The position numbers and the translations under genes were made by a program. 11,750 bases of DNA from an uncultured Anaerococcus sp. (GTDB lineage Bacteria > Bacillota_A > Clostridia > Tissierellales > Peptoniphilaceae): the NCBI GenBank assembly GCA_902488555.1, contig CABTWT010000029.1, forward strand, positions 1 through 11,750, written 5' to 3'. The stretch's first letter is position 1; each line of letters begins with the position of its first letter. Below are positions 7,720 to 11,750 of the stretch, piece after piece. The notes beneath the pieces are model-generated. The model was given only the letters and a program-made list of their open reading frames with translations. It made no database searches and had not been told where the DNA came from.

Positions 7720-8174
7720 GTAAGCTTATATTCATTTTCTATATTGTGGGCTATATAGGTAAATCTTTCTAGTACTATCTTTCTAGGGATAATCCCCAAG
7801 AAATATCCGTTCTTATGGGTGATACATATAAAGTTATTATTTACCAAAAGCCTTAATACGTCTTCAAGATTATAATTATCAAAAAGCATTGGAACCATCT
7901 GATTCATAACCTCAGAAACTTTAAAATCAGCCAGTTGGTCCTCATCAAAAATGGAAAGTTCGTGGGCTGAAGTGACTATATTTGATATAGATATAAGACC
8001 TCTAACCCTATTTTTATTATCAAGGACTGGAATAGTTTGATAGCCAGAGGATGATAAGACCAAGATAGCATGGACTAGGTTATCGTCTTCGTGAACTGTA
8101 GCAACATCGCTAGCTGGAATCATTATATTTTCTGTAGGTTGTTTGAACATTTCTTCTACAATTTTTCCTATCAT
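7710..8174 (-). CDS. cbpB: CBS-pair protein, CbpB/DarB-like c-di-AMP receptor
   Basis: A 154-aa soluble protein made of two CBS domains (about 15-78 and 85-142) and little else. It resembles B. subtilis YkuL (CbpB, renamed DarB) along its length: an N-terminal FMIPASDV-like stretch, LVHAILVLSSSGYQTIPVLD (33-52), RGLISISNI, VSEVM, VNNNFICI and GIIPRKIVLERF near the end. In B. subtilis this protein binds cyclic di-AMP and, when free, interacts with the (p)ppGpp synthetase Rel and with pyruvate carboxylase. c-di-AMP binding is inferred from this resemblance; AMP, ATP or another adenine nucleotide is the alternative. It is a single-gene unit, start ATG at 8174 with GAGGAG at 8181-8186, ending in the shared terminator. 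Confidence 0.85.
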   Translation of the reverse strand: MIGKIVEEMFKQPTENIMIPASDVATVHEDDNLVHAILVLSSSGYQTIPVLDNKNRVRGLISISNIVTSAHELSIFDEDQLADFKVSEVMNQMVPMLFDNYNLEDVLRLLVNNNFICITHKNGYFLGIIPRKIVLERFTYIAHNIENEYKLTKK

Positions 8175-8195
8175 TACTAACTCCTCGTATCTAAT

Positions 8196-8224
8196 ATTAT
8201 AAACTATTTAGATATTTATTTAAA
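8196..8224 (-). promoter_or_regulatory. Probable promoter of the CbpB-like gene
   Basis: On the minus strand, TATAAT (8196-8201) lies 21 bases before the ATG, with TTTAAA (8219-8224, 4 of 6 matches to TTGACA) at 17-base spacing. It begins directly beside the T-tract of the SRP RNA terminator, so the two units abut. Confidence 0.6.
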
Positions 8225-8227
8225 GTT

Positions 8228-8298
8228 AAAAAAAAGGTTGTTACAAGAAATAAATATTCTCATTAATATTAGAATAGTTTATTTCTCTTGCAACAACC
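8228..8298 (-). terminator. Long terminator hairpin of the tRNA-Ser/SRP RNA unit
   Basis: Read on the minus strand, GGTTGTTGCAAGAG... (8298 downward to 8270) pairs with its near-complement ending ...CTTGTAACAACC (8259 downward to 8235). This gives roughly 25 pairs with small bulges around a loop of about 10 bases, followed by seven Us (8234-8228). The T-tract is only on the minus-strand side, so it terminates minus-strand transcription. Confidence 0.88.
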
Positions 8299-8309
8299 AA
8301 AATATGTAA

Positions 8310-8574
8310 GCACACCCAGCTTCGAAATATAAATCCATTGTAGTTTCTAAGAAGTTTCGCTCATGATAGGTGACCTTGCGGCACACAGAAAGATCTACTT
8401 AATGCTGCTACGTTCCCGTCCTGACATGGTTCATAGTTTCCTGTTGCGCAAGACCCATCAATCAACACGAGTCTTACTAGGCTTATAATAAAAATATATC
8501 CCTCTAACTGGGAATTAAACCCTGCTGTAGCGAATCGCAGGTTACAAGGCATCGCTAGTTCCCCGTCTAGTGCG
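8310..8574 (-). ncRNA. ffs: Signal recognition particle RNA, large bacterial type (scRNA)
   Basis: RNA scaffold of the signal recognition particle; it binds Ffh and, in long bacterial forms, has an Alu-like domain. On the minus strand the 5' part (GGGGAACTAGCGATGCC, TTGTAACCTGCGATTCGCTA, CAGCAGGG, ATTCCC) follows the Alu domain of B. subtilis scRNA. The S domain has GGGTCTTGCGCAACAGGAA, ATGAACCATGTCAGG, a GGAA tetraloop (complement of 8413-8416) closed by ACG/CGT, AGCAGCATTAAG and GTGTGCCGCAAGGTC. The ends can pair as GCAC (8573-8570) with GUGC (8313-8310), which sets the approximate limits; exact ends are uncertain by several bases. It has no promoter of its own that I can see and starts right after the tRNA-Ser CCA. 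Open frames on either strand here are spurious. Confidence 0.95.
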
Positions 8575-8667
8575 TGGCGGAGAGCATGGGATTTGAACCC
8601 ATGATACGCTTAAAACACGTATACACGATTTCCAATCGTGCTCCTTCAACCACTCGGACAGCTCTCC
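8575..8667 (-). tRNA. tRNA-Ser(GGA), CCA encoded
   Basis: On the minus strand the acceptor arms GGAGAGC (8667-8661) and GCTCTCC (8585-8579) pair fully, followed by discriminator G (8578) and an encoded CCA (8577-8575). The anticodon stem CACGA/TCGTG holds the loop TTGGAAA, with anticodon GGA (complement of 8631-8633) reading UCC/UCU. A long variable arm (ATACG...CGTAT) is typical of class II tRNA-Ser, and the T arm is CATGG-GTTCAAAT-CCATG-like. A tRNA-Ser beside the SRP RNA gene and dnaX is also seen in Bacillus. Confidence 0.97.
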
Positions 8668-8685
8668 TTATGATTAACATATAAA

Positions 8686-8714
8686 ATTATACCCTAAGAT
8701 TATTCATATGCAAA
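8686..8714 (-). promoter_or_regulatory. Promoter of the tRNA-Ser/SRP RNA transcript
   Basis: Minus-strand TATAAT (8686-8691) lies 18 bases before the tRNA 5' end, with TTTGCA (8709-8714) at 17-base spacing. No other good promoter is visible between here and the SRP RNA, so both RNAs probably share it. Confidence 0.7.
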
Positions 8715-8731
8715 ATTTCTTATGGTATAAT
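8703..8731 (+). promoter_or_regulatory. Promoter of dnaX-ybaB-recR, extended -10
   Basis: TTCATA (8703-8708, 4 of 6 to TTGACA), a 17-base spacer and TATAAT (8726-8731) preceded by TGG, i.e. an extended -10 TGGTATAAT. It lies 23 bases before the dnaX ATG and abuts the -35 of the divergent tRNA promoter. Confidence 0.85.
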
Positions 8732-8754
8732 GAATAAGATTAGAAAGGAAGATT

Positions 8755-10437
8755 ATGGCAAAAGCTTTATATAGACAGTATAGGCCAAAGACTTTTGATA
8801 GTGTACTAGGCCAAGATAGGGTTGTAAATGTACTCAAAAACCAGGTCAAATCCGGCAATATCAGCCATGCCTACCTATTTTCTGGTGAGCGTGGTACTGG
8901 AAAGACAACTTGTGCAAAAATCTTTGCAAAAGCAATCAATTGTTTAAGTCCCAAAGACGGATCACCCTGTATGGAATGTGAAAACTGCAAGGCTATAGAA
9001 GAAGAAACTACCATTGATGTAGTAGAAATGGATGCTGCAAGCAACCGTAGGATAGATGACATTAGAAATCTCAAGGACAATGTGATCTACCCACCCAATA
9101 AACTTAAATATAAGGTCTACATCATAGACGAGGCCCACATGATAACCAGGGAAGCCTTCAATGCTCTCTTAAAAATCATGGAAGAGCCACCGAGTCACTT
9201 GGTCTTCATACTTGCAACAACAGAAATAGAAAAAATCCCATCAACAATTCTTTCAAGACTTCAAAAATACGAATTTAATAAGATTGATGAAAATAAGATA
9301 AAAGAGCAAATAGACTATATCCTAGAGGATAGGTCTATAAGTATGGAAAATGAAGCCATAAGGCTAATCATAAAAAAAGCCAATGGTGCCATGCGTGATG
9401 CTCTCTCCATCTTAGATCAAGTATTATCTTTGGAGAAAGAATCCTATAAACTAAGTGAAGTGGAAAACTTGCTTGGCGTAGTAGACTTTTACGATATAGA
9501 TAAACTAGCTAGAGCAATAGCCCGCAAGGATTCATCTAAGGCTTTGGACTTAGTATTTACTCTTAGAGAAAATAATAAAACCAATAAGGATATCATAGAT
9601 TCTTTAGTTAGTTATTTTAACGACATAATGATCTATAAGATGAGCGAAAATGATAAATTTTTCGAAAATGAAGAAAGACTAAGCTTTATCAAAAAACTAG
9701 CCAATGACATAGATCTTTTTGACATTGGAGATTATCTTGACATATTGATTGACTATGGAACAAGGCTAAAGCAAGTTGACAATACTGATGTCTTGACAGA
9801 ACTTTGTATACTAAGACTAGTAAAACTTAAGAATGCCAAGAGCTTAGAGTCAAGAGTCAAAGCCTTGGAGATGGCTAGTCCATCTGATATAGACGATTTG
9901 ATAAATAAGATTATTGATAGTAGACTAACAAATTTAGAAAATTTACCACAAAAATCGAATATTAATAGTGATCCAGATGAAAAAATAGCTGTAGTAAATG
10001 GGCCAGAAAAATCTATATCAGAAGAGAAGTCTGTTATTCCAGAAGATGAAAATAACGAAGTAGATTTTGAAGAAATAAAAGAAAGAAAGCTTTCAAGATC
10101 ACAAGAGTTGCAAATCCAGGATATGATTATAAAAACTGCCGGAGGGATTTTCCATGAATTCTTCCGTGACCAAGGTTTACAATATAAAATCGACGGCAAT
10201 AAGTTTATCTTAGCAGCAGATAAGGAATTTTATAGGTTCATTTTAGAAAAGAAAACTGACGACATAGAAAGAAATCTTATGGAAATCTTAAATGGGGCAT
10301 ATATATTTACTATTGCCAGAAGCGAAGATTTAAACCATAATGATAATAATAGTAAGAACGGTACAAAAGAAGAAAAAAAAACTGATAATTCCCAAAGACT
10401 ATTAGATGTTTTTGGAGAAGATTTAGTCATAGAATAG
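8755..10437 (+). CDS. dnaX: DNA polymerase III subunit gamma/tau
   Basis: Clamp-loader ATPase that loads the beta clamp and, as tau, ties polymerase and helicase together at the fork. At 560 aa it is full length (B. subtilis about 563). The AAA+ domain has YRPKTFDSVLGQ (9-20), Walker A GERGTGKT (44-51), zinc cysteines 63, 72, 75 and 78, Walker B VYIIDEAH (121-128), sensor 1 ATT (154-156), the arginine-finger motif as SRL (167-169; usually SRC) and sensor 2 GAMRDAL (211-217). Domain III follows, then an acidic, variable linker (about 390-450) and a tau-like C-terminal domain (about 450-530). An A9 run at 10373-10381 lies near the end. ATG with AAAGGA at 8744-8749. It heads the conserved dnaX-ybaB-recR operon. 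Confidence 0.97.
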   Translation: MAKALYRQYRPKTFDSVLGQDRVVNVLKNQVKSGNISHAYLFSGERGTGKTTCAKIFAKAINCLSPKDGSPCMECENCKAIEEETTIDVVEMDAASNRRIDDIRNLKDNVIYPPNKLKYKVYIIDEAHMITREAFNALLKIMEEPPSHLVFILATTEIEKIPSTILSRLQKYEFNKIDENKIKEQIDYILEDRSISMENEAIRLIIKKANGAMRDALSILDQVLSLEKESYKLSEVENLLGVVDFYDIDKLARAIARKDSSKALDLVFTLRENNKTNKDIIDSLVSYFNDIMIYKMSENDKFFENEERLSFIKKLANDIDLFDIGDYLDILIDYGTRLKQVDNTDVLTELCILRLVKLKNAKSLESRVKALEMASPSDIDDLINKIIDSRLTNLENLPQKSNINSDPDEKIAVVNGPEKSISEEKSVIPEDENNEVDFEEIKERKLSRSQELQIQDMIIKTAGGIFHEFFRDQGLQYKIDGNKFILAADKEFYRFILEKKTDDIERNLMEILNGAYIFTIARSEDLNHNDNNSKNGTKEEKKTDNSQRLLDVFGEDLVIE

Positions 10438-10448
10438 GAGAGATAAAT

Positions 10449-10784
10449 ATGGCAAGAGGCGGATTCCCAGGCGGAGCAAATATGAACAATATGATGAAAC
10501 AAGTTAAAAAGATGCAAGAGCAAATGGAAAAGGCTCAACAAGATATAGAAGAAAAAGAATTTGAATCAACATCAGGTGGAGGAGTTGTATCTGCAACAGT
10601 AAATGGCAAAAAAGAAGTCATAGCTATCAAAATTGACCCAGATGTTATAGATCCAGAAGATGGTGAAATGCTAGAAGATCTGATCATTGCTGCTATAAAT
10701 GATGCAATGAAAAAAGCAGATGAATATAGCGGCCAGACTATGGGCAAACTCACAGGTGGACTAAACATACCAGGTCTTATGTAA
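10449..10784 (+). CDS. ybaB: YbaB/EbfC family nucleoid-associated protein
   Basis: A small (111 aa) DNA-binding protein whose homologues dimerise and bind DNA with helical arms, compacting or organising the nucleoid. The N-terminal glycine-rich leader (ARGGFPGGAN) is followed by a long helix NMMKQVKKMQEQMEKAQQDIEEKEFE (14-39). Then come the strand segment GGGVVSATVNGKKEVIAIKIDPDVIDPED and the C-terminal LEDLIIAAINDAMKKA helix, all standard for the family. It lies between dnaX and recR, the classic arrangement; the gap to dnaX is 11 bases with AGGAG at 10436-10440 overlapping the dnaX stop. A link to recombination or replication is suggested only by position. Confidence 0.95.
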   Translation: MARGGFPGGANMNNMMKQVKKMQEQMEKAQQDIEEKEFESTSGGGVVSATVNGKKEVIAIKIDPDVIDPEDGEMLEDLIIAAINDAMKKADEYSGQTMGKLTGGLNIPGLM

Positions 10785-11389
10785 TGGCAATCTATCCAGA
10801 AAGTTTAGATAATCTAATAGAACAATTTCAAAAACTTCCTACTATAGGCAGGAAATCTGCCGAAAGACTAGCTATGAGCATAGTTACTAGGGATAGGGAT
10901 AGTGTAGAGGATTTTTCTAAGGCACTTGTAGAGGTTAAAGAAAAGATTAAACATTGTGATATCTGTGGCAACCTCACAGAAAATGATATATGTGATATTT
11001 GTAAGGACATCACCCGTGAAGATGACTTCATTTGCGTAGTAGAAGATGTGTCTGACCTCATAGCGATAGAAAAATCTCACGCCTACCATGGCAAATACCA
11101 TGTCCTAGGCGGTTTGATATCTCCATCAGATGGAATTGGCCCTGAAGAGCTAAATATAGATAAACTTATCAAAAGAATCGATGAAGATGGGGTAAAGGAG
11201 ATAATACTTGCAATTTCTTCCACTATAGAAGGAGAAACAACCAGCCTATTTTTATCAAGTTTATTAGCAAAAAAAGACGTAAGGCTATCAAAGATTGCCC
11301 AGGGAATACCAGTAGGATCAAACCTAGAATACTTCGACCAACTTACCCTAGAGCGTGCAATAGAAGATAGGAGAGAAGTTATTGAATAA
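10784..11389 (+). CDS. recR: Recombination mediator protein RecR
   Basis: With RecO (and RecF) it helps load RecA on gapped, SSB-coated DNA during recombinational repair. The 201 aa show the full family plan: helix-hairpin-helix LPTIGRKSAERLA (18-30), a four-Cys zinc motif (58, 61, 70, 73), and a Toprim domain from FICVVEDVSDLIAIE (82-96) through YHVLGGLISPSDGIGPEEL (105-123). The C-terminal Walker-B-like and tail motifs end in GIPVGSNLEYFDQLTLERA. Start and ybaB stop share one base (TAATG), so translation is likely coupled. Its own 3' end overlaps the next gene by 8 bases. Confidence 0.97.
   Translation: MAIYPESLDNLIEQFQKLPTIGRKSAERLAMSIVTRDRDSVEDFSKALVEVKEKIKHCDICGNLTENDICDICKDITREDDFICVVEDVSDLIAIEKSHAYHGKYHVLGGLISPSDGIGPEELNIDKLIKRIDEDGVKEIILAISSTIEGETTSLFLSSLLAKKDVRLSKIAQGIPVGSNLEYFDQLTLERAIEDRREVIE
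11369..11373 (+). promoter_or_regulatory. Ribosome binding site supporting the TTG start at 11382
   Basis: AGGAG inside the end of recR lies 8 bases before TTG (11382-11384). No ATG or GTG occurs in that frame ahead of the signal peptide, so this site decides the start of the lipoprotein gene. Confidence 0.8.
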
Positions 11390-11750
11390 AAAGATAATCT
11401 TATTATTAAGCTTTATAATTCTTCTAACAGCTTGCAGAAAAAAGGAAAATCCACAAGCACCTGCAGAAAAGCCTGCTATTAAAGAAGAAATAAAAGAAGA
11501 AAAAAGCCAAATCAATATTAAACCAGGAACATTTGCATCCAAAGTTATTCTAGAGAATATAGAAGATGATAAGTTTGATTTTAATATCGATAAGACCAAT
11601 AATTATAGCAAAATAGAGCAAAATGACTTTGATGTTGCAGTTATTCCAGGCTACCTTGCCCCTTACTATTACAAAAAAACAAATGGGAGTATTAAGCTAG
11701 CTGCAATCACATCGACAGGAAATCTGTACTTAGTAAGTGATCAAAAAATA
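11382..11750 (+). CDS. Lipoprotein, probable ABC-transporter substrate-binding protein, 3'-truncated
   Basis: The first 123 codons of a gene that runs off the window. The protein starts (TTG read as Met) NKKIILLLSFIILLTACRKK, a lipoprotein signal peptide with lipobox LTAC and lipidated Cys18. A Lys/Glu/Pro-rich tether (19-45) follows. The globular part begins with GTFASKVILENI and then DFDVAVIPGYLAPYYYKKTN (82-101) and SIKLAAITSTGNLYLVSD (103-120). That pattern of a 'D-x-A-x-x-P ... LAAI ... LYLV' segment resembles periplasmic-type binding proteins of the NMT1/THI5-like group; the ligand cannot be told from this fragment. It overlaps recR by 8 bases and probably reads through from the dnaX operon, since I see no promoter or terminator between. 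Lipoprotein status is firm; the transport role is tentative. Confidence 0.75.
   Translation, partial: MNKKIILLLSFIILLTACRKKENPQAPAEKPAIKEEIKEEKSQINIKPGTFASKVILENIEDDKFDFNIDKTNNYSKIEQNDFDVAVIPGYLAPYYYKKTNGSIKLAAITSTGNLYLVSDQKI

Noticed and set aside
8235..8298. Long inverted repeat as a MITE or insertion-element end
   Set aside because: It is followed by a U-tract exactly downstream of the SRP RNA, shows no target duplication and fits a terminator.
8361..8552. Minus-strand 63-codon open frame
   Set aside because: It lies entirely inside the SRP RNA, has no ribosome site and its protein is unlike anything recognisable.
9753..10199. 148-codon open frame antisense to dnaX
   Set aside because: Serine/phenylalanine-rich mirror of the Glu/Lys-rich dnaX linker; no start signals.
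10373..10381. A9 run as a programmed frameshift site making gamma and tau forms
   Set aside because: It is only about 20 codons before the stop, so slippage would not yield a gamma-sized protein; no stimulatory hairpin seen.
1..11750. CRISPR array, insertion sequences, prophage, toxin-antitoxin or defence genes
   Set aside because: No evenly spaced repeats, transposase, integrase or related motifs were found; nearly all sequence is explained by the listed genes and RNAs.

Overview
The window is an AT-rich, gene-dense piece of chromosome from a low-GC Gram-positive bacterium. It carries strong Shine-Dalgarno sites, U-rich intrinsic terminators, the long Bacillus/Clostridium-type SRP RNA and a CbpB/DarB-like CBS protein. 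A PyrI subunit combined with class 1B PyrK/PyrD points to the Clostridia/Tissierellia side. An Anaerococcus/Peptoniphilus-like anaerobe is my guess, not something the sequence proves. The first 21 bases are the 3' end of an Illumina TruSeq adapter, so the left edge is a contig end and pyrB is cut by the assembly, not by biology.

Layout. (1) Bases 22-5223 hold a plus-strand de novo pyrimidine operon, 'pyrB-pyrI-pyrC-pyrF-pyrK-pyrD-pyrE, with overlaps or very short gaps throughout, closed by a terminator at about 5227-5270. It covers every step from carbamoyl phosphate plus aspartate to UMP; carbamoyl phosphate synthetase (carAB) is not in view. (2) Bases 5290-7693 hold a secreted glucosaminidase-type peptidoglycan hydrolase with its own promoter and a terminator over its stop codon, then a 544-aa protein with a CBM48 domain and a glycogen-branching-enzyme-like domain that appears to have lost all three catalytic acids. 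(3) A shared bidirectional terminator separates this from a minus-strand CBS-pair protein resembling the c-di-AMP receptor CbpB/DarB. (4) Bases 8228-8667, minus strand, encode tRNA-Ser(GGA) followed with no gap by the large SRP RNA, ending in a very long terminator hairpin. (5) Bases 8703-11389, plus strand, hold the conserved dnaX-ybaB(ebfC)-recR cluster, fired from a promoter back-to-back with the tRNA/SRP promoter. (6) At 11382, overlapping the recR end, a TTG-started lipoprotein gene (probable ABC-transporter substrate-binding protein) runs off the right edge.

Most of the window is conserved core genome. The points that stand out are the apparently dead GlgB-like protein, the fused tRNA/SRP RNA unit with its symmetrical divergent promoter, and the adapter at the contig end. 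I see no CRISPR array, insertion sequence, phage gene, toxin-antitoxin pair or defence system, and nothing I would call a new multi-gene system.
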